Under the pieces are notes generated by a model. It was not told the origin of the DNA. It ran no database searches and saw only the letters and a list, made by a program, of their open reading frames with translations. Positions 37,938-49,559 of a stretch of 64,000 bases of DNA are shown in pieces. This DNA comes from Allacma fusca. Lineage: Eukaryota; Arthropoda; Collembola; Symphypleona; Sminthuridae. The position numbers and the translations under genes are program-made. Location of the stretch: positions 50,851,402-50,915,401 of the forward strand of contig OX359249.1 of the NCBI GenBank assembly GCA_947179485.1. Direction: 5' to 3'. The stretch's first letter is position 1. Each line of letters starts with the position of its first letter.

Positions 37938-38190
37938 CTAGACGGGCACTGCACAGCCACCAATTGATGGCTCAGCAAAGCAAATGGAAATTGGGAAGGT
38001 AGTAAATAGTTGCATGCAATCGCTGGGTGTGCAGCGCTATTGTCGTGGTTGTATCTAAGCCGCGTTGAATAACTGAATAAATTTGAATATCAAATCCGTA
38101 TTATTCCAAGACGTAGACGGCCCACCGGGCCCACTCTTTCAAATTAGAAGAGAGGATTACATTGACCAGTGAAGTGGGCTACCTTTCTAG
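37938..38190 (-). mobile_element. CTAG-family MITE, complete copy with TA duplication
   Basis: CTAGACGGGCACTGC to GGGCTACCTTTCTAG, with TA on each side (37936-37937 and 38191-38192). It is 253 bp, reverse-oriented to the copy at 36410. A TA target suggests the Tc1/mariner group. Confidence 0.65.
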
Positions 38191-38779
38191 TATCGGTATA
38201 AGGAATTAAGAAAATTTCAATTGCTTCCTAAGTTTCTGAATTTCCCCCATAAAACCTAATAGCCTAAGTTCTACCAAATATGACGTCGTTCCTACAGTTT
38301 ACACTAATAACCATAAAAAGTTTCACAGAATTCGGTACAGTACATTTTAAAATTAGTTATTTCATTTGAATTTTGTTTTGTTTTCGTAATTTTCGATTTT
38401 GTTTTGAAAAACAATTGGGCAGATTTCAACCACATAAGCCATGTTTATTGCTATTTACATAGCAATGTTCACAAAAAGTTTCATTAAAATCAATTCAGTA
38501 GTTTTGGAGATAACTATCATTCGACTTCGAATTTCGTGAATAGTTTTCTCAAAAACTATATCACTGATTCCATCCAAATACGAAGTCAGGTTAAGGATGA
38601 CACAAGTTATGTCCAGAAACAATTTCATTGAAATCACTGCAGTAGTTTTTGAGACATCGTGTGTAAGGATTTATGTTTTGAAGCTGCTCGTAAAACACGT
38701 GTCTAATCGCCTTTTGAGTACAAAGCGACTGTCTTTAAGCGTTTTTATACTTTCTTAAGTATTTGTTTTCCAGTGTAAA

Positions 38780-39780
38780 TACTGTGTTATTGCTGTGGAA
38801 TGTCACCTTGTAACCAAAACGTCCGTTCTTTCAGACCCTTGCGAAGTTCCGCTGGGGGTTCTGTTCTAATTCATTTTGTGTCGCCTATTTTCTCCAACAA
38901 AATTATTTGTATTGTTGTGTACTGCCACGCTGCAACCTTCAACGTTATTCGTCTCTCTGGACCAGTTGGACGATCCAGTGGAAAATTCTATTCCATTTGT
39001 TTCGGACATATCTATATTGACATCGGTGAAAGTAGGTTAAGAGTATTATAATTAAACTATTTTAAGAAATAATGTACACGCATCTAAAGGTTGTAAGGGC
39101 TTACGCCAAAAAATCGACCTGAAGAAAGATTATTATCATAATATTATATTGACATCGGTGGTGTGCATGCTTTGAAATTTGCGTATATTGATTTGTCATT
39201 ATCTTTTTTCACGAAAATTATTGATTGTCGTGATTTTAGTGATTGTCTTACAGATATCTAATTCAACCCTTTTAACCTGTCAGACATTCCACTGGGGGTT
39301 CGACTCTAATTCTTTAAGTGGCTGTTTTTTCTGTACAACTTATTGCGTCAATGTTGGGAATTGTCACATTGTAAACTTCAACGTTCGTACCACAGAACCT
39401 CTTGGACGTTCCACGGGGAATGTGTGTTCCATTTGTTGCTGACCGATCTGTATTGACATCGACGATTTAAAATGACATTAAATAACTTGTTTTCTGAGAA
39501 TTCTGTTGCTGGCAATATTACTGCTATTGTATATTACATTTAGTTCAGAGAAATTATTGTTATTGTTGTGGATTATCAAGTGGTCACAAACTTACTACAT
39601 TGAAATTTTTGAACGTTCTGCTTGGGGTATCTATTCCGATTCTCTCTTTTGAGTCACAACCACCTGTTAATGTTGTGGATTGTCAATTGTCACGTTCAGA
39701 AAAACAACCACTCAAATTCTGCATTATAGATATTTTGAGACGTTTCTCTGAACGGACTTCATTATATTCGTTGATGTTTT
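38780..39780 (+). repeat. Diverged ~110-130-bp tandem units
   Basis: Four to five units share the order TTGTAACCTTCAACGTTC-like, CAGACC..TTG, GACGTTCCACTGGGGGTTC-like, and CTATTCCATTTGT-like segments (clear at 38800-38870, 38930-39020, 39270-39310 and 39380-39445). Units are strongly diverged. ORFs here are weak. It could be the untranslated end of a retroelement; no family is assigned. Confidence 0.5.
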
Positions 39781-40761
39781 AAATTTGGTCTGAAGTTTCA
39801 CTTACACACAAAAGCGCACACGTGTGTGTTTGCATGGTGGAGTTTATCAGCATGACCAGACCTTTAAACATTAAACATTGAAGACGATTATTTCTTATTG
39901 CTGTTCATAATAAAATGGATTCCACTGAAACCAATTTGAATGTGACACATAATTACACATGTGGATGGAAACACTCAATTTAGTTTCAATTGTGTACATA
40001 AAGTATTACATTTAGAAAAGAATAATACAACATTACTAGACATTACAAATGATAATATCTTTTTACGGAACCGTAAATTATTTAATGTTATTTCCAGTTT
40101 ATTAAACATTAGGATAAAAATCCATACACAAAAACCAAAATAAATTACCAACAAGTGAGAACAAAAACTTGAAAGACAAATATAGACGACTTCCGAAAAT
40201 GCAGTGTGATGTCGATTAACACAAAATGTAAATACCTGATCTTCCTGAAAATATCTATACTGGAATTTTAGATTACGCTGAATACGATTTCGTGCGCCAC
40301 AAACAATCCATAAATTAAACAATTTAAGACAAAAGGCAATTGTGAAACTAAAGAAGCAGACAAGCAATCCATGTATTGACAGTAGATGTGATACTGTAGT
40401 CAATAAAAGTAGTTACCATCCACCAGAAGACGCGTTTTATGTTTTGGGCCTCTGAATCAATTTCGCGGTATCTTCTCCAAACAAGCAAAGAGAAGAACTG
40501 CAATTAAAATTTAACGCATTAATGGAATCCGAATTTTCTGACAATAGTATCGATCAAATCGACAGAAAAATTAAACAAAGAAAAATAGTTCGCTAGGTAA
40601 GAAATAACCAAGGTGACAAAAATGACGTGAATATTCTTAGAACAGGGCAGCGAAAACAAAGAACTAGTTATCTTCCCTACTGATAAGTTCCAATGTTCTA
40701 ATAGATAAAATTGATTAAGAACAAAAAATAAATTTATTACACGAATCCGGACCATATACAT

Positions 40762-41233
40762 CAGTGCTGGGCCTTCTACTCTACCGACAATAGAAGTAGA
40801 GGGAAAAATAGAGTAGAAGTCAAAATAAATGAGCCAAAAAGAGTAGAATTAGAATAGAGCTAACACAAATATCCACCGAGTAGAAGCTGAAATAAATAGA
40901 AGTCGATTTTTGAATTAAGCAATTAGAGTAGCAGTATTTAGCTGTCAAGCCAGCATCATGTGGTAGAATTAGAAATAGAATAGACCGGAGAAGTAGCAGA
41001 AGTGGCGATAGGTAGCATTATTGTTGCATTCGAACTGGATATAGTAGAAGTAAAATAGTTAGTACTAAGCACGGAAATGTAGAAGTAGAATAGAAAGTAT
41101 TAGTAAAGGCGTAGAAGTAGAATAGAGGGAAACGAAAAATTCTGGAAAGTAGAATAGAAATAATAGAAGGCGGATGCTCGCAATTTAAGGATAGAGGAGA
41201 ATAGCATAGCTGAGATACAAACGCCCAGCACTG
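40762..41233. mobile_element. hAT-type non-autonomous element, AGTAGAA words
   Basis: 472 bp with perfect terminal repeats CAGTGCTGGGC, inside near-identical duplications ATATACAT (40754-40761) and ATATAAAT (41234-41241). The interior is dominated by GTAGAA/ATAGAAGTAGAA words running in the same direction. It directly abuts Penelope-like RT sequence to its right. Confidence 0.75.
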
Positions 41234-41239
41234 ATATAA

Positions 41240-42000
41240 ATTATTTCCAAATGATCCTACTGGCGAATTTCAAATCGAATTTCATCGTACATGCAAGATA
41301 ATGAGGAGTAAAAATAGAATATCATTGGAACTGTTTCAAGATATATATAATTATCAGCTTGAATACCGAAATCTTTTGGTTTACCGAAAATACACAAGCA
41401 AGGCGCCCATTTGAGATCATTTAATAATTACAGCGGATAATTATATCACAAACTAGCCAGAAAACTAAATGAATTGCTTTCATAGTGCAGTCGCAATATT
41501 CCAACGTCAGTGAAGAACTCCCACGAATTTGTAATTAAATGAAAGAATTACTTAATTACACATAAAGCAATTGTGGTCTCATTCGATGTTGATTCATTAT
41601 TTACTAATGTTCCAATGAAAGAGGCGAGACAAGCGCAGTCACACATAGAGTAATATCCGACGAAGCTGGGAAAAAAGAAACACGAAATTAACTGTTGAAG
41701 ATTTCGGAAGTCTTCCGGACATATACACAAAGAATACATACTTCACGTTCAGGAACAAAATATATGTATGAAATGATGGTTCACTCGTGAGTCCAATTTC
41801 AGGTACAATTGCTGATATATCTTTAAGGCATTGAAAATAAATTACTTTAAAAGAACAGTTTCATTTACTTCCGGGATCGATATATTAACGACATATTTGA
41901 AATTCTTGATACTGATTCAAATTCATATCGACTTAATCAATTGAATAATTTCCATTCTAACATGAAAGCAATACTACTAATTTCCAGAAGGCTGTCGTGC
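41240..42000 (+). pseudogene. Penelope-like element reverse transcriptase remnant
   Basis: A decayed plus-strand Penelope RT. Visible landmarks: VVSFDVDSLFTNVPMKEA near 41570-41625, the family's first catalytic Asp block, and RYINDIFEILD near 41880-41915, the equivalent of the Y-x-D-D box with one Asp changed to Asn. Upstream, YRKYTSKAPI near 41380 matches the PK-IHK block. Several stops and frame changes separate these pieces, so it cannot be functional. No GIY-YIG endonuclease was found downstream. Confidence 0.75.
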
Positions 42001-42098
42001 AAATTGAAACTTCCCACCATACCATTACATGGGACATACTCAGGAGCTAATGGGCTGTGTAGAAGAGCGACAAGAGCACACATTATGTTACCATCCGC

Positions 42099-42099
<1 letters not shown>

Positions 42100-42153
<54 letters not shown>
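42100..42153. repeat. (TA)n microsatellite
   Basis: About 27 uninterrupted TA units. A short additional ATAT-rich stretch lies at 42430-42470. Confidence 0.95.
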
Positions 42154-42155
<2 letters not shown>

Positions 42156-42966
42156 CACAGTTGAGTTAAACAGTAGAGGGATGGTGAGTGTAGCTCAGAG
42201 TGGGAACTGTGGCCAAGAGTAATTAAGAGTACTTCCGGTCAGTTTGAATGCCAAAACCGGAGTGATTCACTTTATTTTAGAGTAGTTAGTTCCTCAGTTT
42301 CGGTCAATTCTTAAGGCTATCCTTCAATACATTCTCATGATAAAGTCATAAACGCATTATTTAATTATAATATTTCTAAAATTGAATAAGTTGTTTTCCT
42401 AAATACATCGTCGTTGACAATAGTACCGCAACAATATATATATTCGATATATATGTATATAGATATATATTTGTTTACTTGGACAGGCTTACGTCATAGG
42501 ACTGCTACTTAGGCACTACATAGTGCTACTACAACTTAATCCAGTCAACAAAAGGCAATTCAGATTTTTTGCATTATACTTTTTTATATGTAAGAACTTT
42601 ATTGTCACTGCTTTCCATTGAAAGTAGCCATTACTGACTCAGTATACTATTTGATAAGGTATTCATTATTAGTATAATATTGAAACGTTTACGACAAAAA
42701 TAATTAAACATTATTGTATAACTGAGTATGGCATATTAATGCACCACTTTTTAAAACTATTGTAACAATATCATTAATTATTTATGATATAAGTATGATG
42801 TAGGTATTTTAAATTTATGTAAAAAATTCACGAAGAACTTTGAGATCGTCCCTCTAGCACCAATGTAAAGATTAATAGTTTCAATATCTTTAGCATCAAA
42901 ATTAGATTTAAAGTAAGGAATGCATGGATCATAAATCAAATTCTTCTGATGATTGAGTTGCTCCCC
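42154..42966. other. Stretch without recognised gene
   Basis: AT-rich. It lies 3' of the minus-strand LINE fragment and may include its 3' UTR. Nothing else is seen. Confidence 0.4.
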
Positions 42967-43650
42967 TTAGTTGATATGATCTTCCATTCTGATGGTGGGG
43001 TCAATAATAAATGCTGTTTTATATCTCATGTCCACTGCTAATATGTCTACTCTTCTACTTCGTCCATCTAAGTCTTCACAAAATACTTTTTCAACCTTAA
43101 AACCACCTTCTCTCAATTTTGTTGCCAAAAGGGTTCTGATGGTATGTTGACGTGTGTTTCGAAGTAATTTTCCTCTGGAACATTTGCCAATGATGTGACC
43201 TAAGGTTTCGTACTCGCTGCAATAACGGCAACGGCTATTTCCTTGACTAAATCCAGGATTAGAACGTACGTGTAATACATTTGCAGTCATTTTGATTGCA
43301 TATGACCATTCTGAGGTAGATAAGCCACGTTTATTCGTTAGCCATGAGTTAGCAGGGGAGTAGTCTGCAAATTGCGGAACTTCTTTGCCTTTGGTAGGAA
43401 GATTTGTCCATTTGACGAATTCACGCGATTGTAGCTCATTTCTGATATTATTGCTATTCTTGGCTTACTTCTCTTTTCGATGGGCTGTAAAATAAATTCT
43501 TCAGCTCTATTCATGTAATAACTGAGACTACGTAAAGACTGATCTTGTTGAGAGCAATGTTCATCTATATAATTTATTTCGAGAGATACTACGAATTCAT
43601 CTGAGAGGCCTAATTTGTATAAACATTCCAATTTTTTTTGGAAGGTCACG
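42967..43650 (-). pseudogene. Non-LTR retrotransposon C-terminus: zinc knuckle plus restriction-like endonuclease
   Basis: The 3' end of a LINE with a restriction-enzyme-like endonuclease (R2/NeSL-type layout). The open segment from about 43455 to 42967 has EFVKWTNLP and NSWLTNK, then the CCHC knuckle CRYCSEYETLGHIIGKC, the RQHTIRTLLATKL helix, and RRVDILAV followed by IIDPTIR, which fit the R-x-D..DPT endonuclease pattern. Upstream, 43649-43460 continues in a different frame (LSYYMNRAEEFILQPI), so there is at least one frameshift. The RT domain itself is absent, consistent with 5' truncation. Confidence 0.75.
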
Positions 43651-44482
43651 AACTAATTTTAAAACCTGCACATCTGATTTTGCGGTGTAACTGCTTACAT
43701 TATATGCTTGGATATACCCTTCCCACGTCGTATATAATATGATTTTTATTATTAATAAAAATTTAATCTTCGGGTTTCCTCTTAAATGCAATCATACTGG
43801 TTTGTCTTTGGGAATACTAAGTATCACAAGAAATAACTAATGGGATTATTTGCAGTGTGTATTTTCCATTGGCGAAGCCGATGGCTGTTGTTTTCCCGAG
43901 CAACTTCGAAGGAAAATGTGAAGGTAGTTATTAACAAGGAAGACGACCAAGGGGAAGTGCTAGGTGAAGGACATTACACTTACACACGTAACTGTATTTA
44001 CTTAAATTATTAACTAAAATATAATTTTGTTTTATTAGTCATCCGACTGTCTTCATCACAAGGTACAAATAACACTAGTAAATAGGGTTTACCTTCAAGT
44101 GCCTTGAGGTAGATATTTACAGCTCCCGTGTATTTCTCCGCTGCGGATAATGGCTTTGATGACTTCGTCGAGTAAAAAGCGCTGTTAATCAGAGCGACTA
44201 CTTCGGTGAGATAATATGTATCCATTATACAGTCAGCTATTGGATACCGTATGATCGAGCACAAAAAATGGAATGTAAGTTTTGACGTGTATATTCTGCC
44301 CCATACCGTGAATATACAACTTTTGCTTTAGAACACAGTATTTATACAAGACGGGTTAGAAAGTTGTTACTGTGTATGCCTTTTTCAAAATACATTTCAC
44401 AATGCAGTCGATTGACTTTACGAAAAATATACTTTCACCAGTTGTACGAACAACATTTACATGTACAAACAACGATGTTGGC
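43651..44482 (-). other. Unassigned stretch with a protein-like minus-strand ORF
   Basis: A minus-strand ORF at 44264-44010 (KSSKPLSAAEKYTG, KALEGKPYLLVLFVPCDED) has protein-like composition but no family that I recognise. Another short segment, 44480-44356, ends CIVKCILKKAYTVTTF and resembles the segment at 46110-46244. They may be decayed exons of one gene or element, separated by the hAT insertion at 44491. Confidence 0.3.
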
Positions 44483-44490
44483 ATACATAT

Positions 44491-46101
44491 CAGAGCTTCT
44501 GCCGGGGACAGGGACGTCCCGTCGGGACACTGGACGGACCGGGACGGGACGTCCCCGGGGACAAAATAATTGTCCCCATGTCGTATTAGGGATGGTGACA
44601 AAAGTAATTGTCCCCATAGTATTCGGGACGGAATGGGGACAAAACAAATTGTTCCCATTGTATTCGGGATAGGGCTCCTCACAACTTCAAGTAGTAGTTG
44701 CAACTTACAATTTCAATTACAACTTCAATACAACTTCAAATTAAATTGTAAATTGAAGTCAACTTCAATTTGAAACAAAATATTAGTTGAACATTCAAGT
44801 TCAACTTCAATTCAATTTACAAATAAAGCTCTTCATTTGAGAAGCATAGTCAATTCAACTTCAAGTTGCTGAAGTACAAATAGTTGGCAGTTGAAGTTGA
44901 TCAATTGACAATTTCTGAACGAATTAAACATGCGCGTTGGGAAAAGCTTTGCAGTAAATTGAGGGAATCTACTGGTTGTCTTAATGAACAAAAGATACTG
45001 GGTCACGCTGCTGGCAACCTAAAATCTAGTTCATACACAATCTAAAATTATTAAAATTGAAAAATGCGTTAAAATTATTCTTAAGTTTACTCAATGATGG
45101 TAGTTATGAGTGCGGAAAGGAAGAAAATAGTTGATTTAATTGTTAGTTGATACTCAGTTGATGGTTGAAACATTCACCTAAAAACAAACAAAATCCTCTG
45201 ACAAATAAGCATGTATTCAGCGACTGAGTCTATTTGTTATTTACTGTATTTAATTTCAGCTGAAATTTGAAAACCATTTTTTGGAGTTTTTGAAGCAAAA
45301 ATCATTTGCGATGTCTAAAACGCTTCTCGGGGAAACTTAGTTTTACCCATTATACTTTTTTATTTTGATACTATTAGGTAGTATTATTTAATAACACGTT
45401 AAATTGTTCAACTCAATTTGAATCAACTTCAAGTCAATTTCAATTCAACTTCAATTTGTACAAATATTACAACTTGAAATTGCCAACTTCAAATAATGAA
45501 GCTATTAGTTGGTTTCCGGTAATTGACTTTCAATTAAAAAATTGATTTGCAATTGGTCAAATACAACTATGAGGCCAAAATTGAATTGAAAATTCAATTT
45601 CAAGTACAACTTCAAGTTCAAATAACGTGATAACTTGAGTTGTGAGGAGCCCTAATTCGGGATGGGATGGGGACAAAACAAATTGTACCCATTGTATTCG
45701 GGATGGGACGGGGACAACAAAAGTTTTGCTTTTTTAATGTTTTTGGACAAATATTTTTTGAACGAAGTTTTCCTCATGTTCCGATTTTTGGTAAGAGAAT
45801 GTCTATAACTGTTTTCGTAATTTTCGGGACGGAACAAGAATTCTGTTCACATGCCCCGGACCGGGGACAACGTTTTTTTAAACTTTTTGGGACGGGACGG
45901 GGACATGGCTTTTGTCCCCATGTCCCGACTTCCGGACAGGACAGGGGATAACGATTTTTGAAGTTTTTGGGGACGAGACGAGGACATGGATTTTGTCACC
46001 GTGTCCCGATTGTCGAGACGGGACTGGGGACAAAGGTTTTAAAAAAAATATCGGGACGGGACGGGGACGGGACAGGAATTTTGTCCCCAACAGAAGCTCT
46101 G
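44491..46101. mobile_element. hAT-type non-autonomous element, GGGACA words, host of a nested element
   Basis: An exact 8-bp duplication ATACATAT flanks the element (44483-44490 and 46102-46109). Perfect terminal repeats CAGAGCTTCTG. Without the nested element 44670-45654 and its duplication, about 620 bp remain, almost wholly built of GGGACGGGGACA and its complement. The ORFs on either strand are readings of this repeat. A one-ended relative lies at 46833-47160. Confidence 0.85.
44670..45654. mobile_element. Nested hAT-type element, CAACTTCAA words
   Basis: An exact 8-bp duplication ATTCGGGA flanks the element (44662-44669 and 45655-45662). Perfect ends TAGGGCTCCTCACAACTT / complement, with one mismatch further in. 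Both ends are long runs of CAACTTCAATT/AATTGAAGTTG words. It is 985 bp and inserted inside the GGGACA element. Confidence 0.85.
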
Positions 46102-46832
46102 ATACATATTTTAGTCAATCCGAAAATACCATCAAATGTTGCAGCTGCTTTACCGTTAGGTTTATACATGAAGGATTTGAAATTTGTTACTGTATATTTC
46201 TGTCCTGAAATACATTTAATAATGCTGGACAGAAGACATTCCACTACTAGAAGGTCCAGGCAGGTTCTCTATAGAATCTACTGCCAGCCCCTTGTCCAAT
46301 GTAGTGTTTCTTCCTTCCCACCTCTTTTCCCGTCTTGGTTAACTCACGTTGTGCAATGGGTGTAATTGCTCAGGTTTGTGTAAAATGCTCTCTAAAAATC
46401 AAACCGAGAGCATTCCAAATTAATTTGGATTGTGGTGCTGTGTAACCTGCCTAAATCATACTAACACAATTCCTGAGAGCACTTCATATTAAGTAAACTC
46501 TCTCTCTCATGTAAAATTGTAAACATTTTCTGTTTGAAAATTAATAACTTGATAGTTCATAAATTAGAAGAGTTAAGAACAATTATCTGTAACCTTAACT
46601 TAGATTTTGTCGCACTTATGGAACCTTTTTTAAACAATAACACGAATGTTAGGATGTATCAAATGCCTTACTTATTACTTTAATTGGACCGAAACCTTTC
46701 CGGTAAAATCCTGTCGTATTGTTTTCCTTCTGAAAACAATCTGTAGATACTGGTAATTGTTTTGTATATTATAACATGTGTCATGAAATGTATCAGAACC
46801 GACCGTTGCAAACAAGACATCGTTGTTCCAAC
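46102..46832. other. Stretch without recognised gene
   Basis: A minus-strand segment at 46244-46110 (CISGQKYTVTNFKSF, KAAATFDGIFGLTK) is protein-like and begins after a plausible TTTCAG acceptor. It is interrupted by the hAT insertion. The rest shows nothing. Confidence 0.35.
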
Positions 46833-47160
46833 TAGAGCTTCTATTGGGGACAAAATTCCTGTCCCGTCCCCGTCCCGATATTTTCCCAAACCTTTGTCCC
46901 CAGTCCCGTCTCGACAATAGGAGCACAGTGACAAAAACGTCCCCGGTCCCGTCCCGAAAGTCGGGACATGGGGACACAAACCATGTCCCCTTCCCGTCTC
47001 CAAAAATATAAAAAAATCGTTGTTCCCGGTCTCTTCCTGAAAGTTGGGACATGCAGACAAAAACCTTGTCCCTGTCCTGTCCCCAAATTTTTAAAAAGCG
47101 TTGTCCCCGGTCCCGAAAATAGGGGCATATAAACAAAATTCCTGTCCCGTCCCAATATTT
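46833..47160 (-). mobile_element. Partial copy of the GGGACA hAT-type element
   Basis: AGAGCTTCTATTGGGGACAA and the following GTCCC-rich words match the complement of the right end of 44491-46101 over about 150 bp, then remain GGGAC-rich. No opposite end or target duplication is seen, so the copy is truncated. Confidence 0.65.
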
Positions 47161-47439
47161 ACTAAAATCAGTTGTCGACATTCTCATACAGAAAATCACG
47201 ACATAACATCGGAATGATTCGTATAAAAAATCGTACCAAAACCATAAAAACACATTTATAGAATCGTAGTTCCAAGATTTATCCTTAAGGCAGCCATATT
47301 TCAACAATTATTACTAGTCTTTTCCTGTTGTATTTCGGCCACTAAAATTATTCTGCCACTCAAACTTCAAATCCGTTTTCAAATAATGTTTGTGATTACT
47401 TTCTTCAATTACGATTGTAAATATAAATATCTAGTCTTT

Positions 47440-48950
47440 ATGCGTTCTAATGCTGTAGGATTAATAAATAAGTATGATCTATGTTATAATAAATTTAAGA
47501 TTAGAGCGCAGACGAAAGGTGTGTAAGTGGATAATTGTTAGTTTGAGTAAAGCAGATGGGACACTTCTCTTGGCACTTAAAGTTAACGGACGTCTTTTTA
47601 CTCCATCCCTTATCATATATTATAAATCATAGTTTTAGTTATAGAATCAGAATTTGAGACTTCGGGTTCTAACAAATGGTGGAGGTCGGCGTTTCGTTTC
47701 TTCCGTACCGCACAACCAAGTGACGTGCCTAAATTTAGTTTAATTTTTATCCCCTTTTTCGGAAACATAATTTTAAATTGTAAAGAGTCCAGGGTTAACC
47801 CTTTTTAGGGTGCGGTCAGTCATAGTCCATTAGGTTGGAATGACTAGCACTACTTCACTCTAGAATTTTTAGGATCCAACCCCTGCCTAAGAAGCTGGAA
47901 TGAAGAAAATGAAGTGGAAACTCCTGGTCAAGTTTTTCTTAAGTTATTTCTTTTCAATTATAATCATTGTTGAAAAGTTCAGAATTCATTGTCAGCACAG
48001 CTCATTATCAGAGGGTGTGTCGAGATAAGGGTATATTTATGTGGCCTTGGATAAGACCATCAGGATCTTCCGTGATTTCTTTATATGCTGGACAGGTCCG
48101 TTCCTGAATTATCCCAAGGATTCGTAAGACAATTTTAAAGAATATTCAGCCGTCCGTAAAACATTTAATTACTTTGCCACAATTTCGGAATTAATTAATT
48201 TTTTGAAATAATAATAATTTCGTGTAAATGCAGTGCCCGTGTATACGAGCCTGTATGTAAGTAGTTGCTAATAGTGTATGTACCCAGTGTGTTGTAGTTA
48301 GCGCATACCTGCTTTTCTGTCTCTGCCTAAGATGTCCGGATCCGGTGCCGAGACTGTAGATCCCTCAGTGGGAAATGTTAATTTAAGTAGAAATATATAC
48401 CCCAGAATAGACGAATACAAATGAGGAACACCGAACACTGGAAAAGTTCCGACTGGAAGTCGGTCACTACTTTAGCGAAGAGGAACCCAGGTGTTATGTT
48501 CTGAACGCCAAAAGGCTACGGGTAAAGTTCTCAATTAATTTCTATTTCATTGTAGCGGACATGCGAAGGATGTTTATGAAATCCTCGGACAAGTCTGTAA
48601 TGGGCTGGTATGCTTCCTAATTTCATATGGTTAGATTATTTAAATACTGAAACGTGTAAAACCAATGAACAGATTTGGGAATGGGTGGCCAATTGTCTCA
48701 TGGCAAAATGATAGGCGGCATTAGAGAATTTCAGATTAAAACCTAATTTTGATGCCGGCATTTTCGCTACAGATATTACGTGTTTATACATTGAGCTGGA
48801 TCCAAGGATGACCGAACAGGAAATCATTGGTGAAGCGCGGAAGATTCCTTCGAAATTTGCTGCCATTGCTTGCACTTCGGAAAAAACCTCTGAGGACCTG
48901 ACCACTAACCTGGAGGGTTCGCCATGGACTAGGTTAAATACTTATTAACA
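47440..48950 (+). pseudogene. 5' part of a degenerate LTR retrotransposon (LTR end, leader, gag start)
   Basis: The order fits an LTR element. An AT-rich segment ends at the string TTCTAACAAATGGTGGAGG near 47668-47686, where TGGTGGAGGTCGG could be a primer-binding region. A leader follows, then an ATG at 48332 opening MSGSGAETVDP and stopping at 48424. The adjacent frame continues LEKFRLEVGHYFSEEE and LNAKRLRVKF, gag-like and interrupted by many stops to about 48930. I cannot identify the 5' end of the LTR or the superfamily. The evidence is architectural only. Confidence 0.4.
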
Positions 48951-49340
48951 GCAACGCTGGCGCTACCAAAGCCAATGAACGAGCCATGAACCAAATTCGA
49001 TTCAATTCACGATTCACAGGATTCAATTTAATTAATTTAGGCTTGCTGAATTGAATCGAATGATGATTCAAATCATTCAGAATGTAAAAGGTGGTAACAT
49101 AAACATTTTATATTCTTCAGAAAGACGTACGTGTTTTTTAATGTGATGTGTTACTAAATGCATTTTTAGTGGGAATTGCAAACAAATTCGTTGCACGTGA
49201 ATGACCGTGATTCATTTGAATCGCGATTCAAGGTATTTCGCGTGATTTTATTCATGAAATGAATTGAATGAAATGATTTGATGAATCCGAATTCAATTGA
49301 TTTGAATCGAATCGAGTTTTTTATTGAGAATTGAAAGATC
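48951..49340. repeat. GATTCAATT-rich low-complexity block
   Basis: Clusters of GATTCAATT/AATTGAATC words at 48998-49075 and 49200-49320 flank a plain centre. This is the same architecture as the hAT-type elements in this window, but I found no matching ends or duplication. Confidence 0.4.
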
Positions 49341-49559
49341 GGGGCCACTAGCTCGGAAACATGCTCCTAAACATTTCTTGCCTTTTGTACTAAGTGAATG
49401 ACTCAACCAATCCTCCGAGTTGCTTTTTCGTACAGTATAAAAATCTGCAGAATAAATGTATACAGATCCTTGGAACGACAGTCTTTCAAATACTGAGTAA
49501 TTTTCACAATTGAGAAAAAATACCATTTTTTTAAATTAAATTTTCGAGGAATTGATATT

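Noticed and set aside
41941..42222. 93-codon ORF with an Ile-Tyr run
   Set aside because: Produced by the TA microsatellite at 42100-42153.
44364..47155. Many glycine/arginine/aspartate-rich ORFs on both strands
   Set aside because: All are readings of the GGGACA repeats of hAT-type elements.
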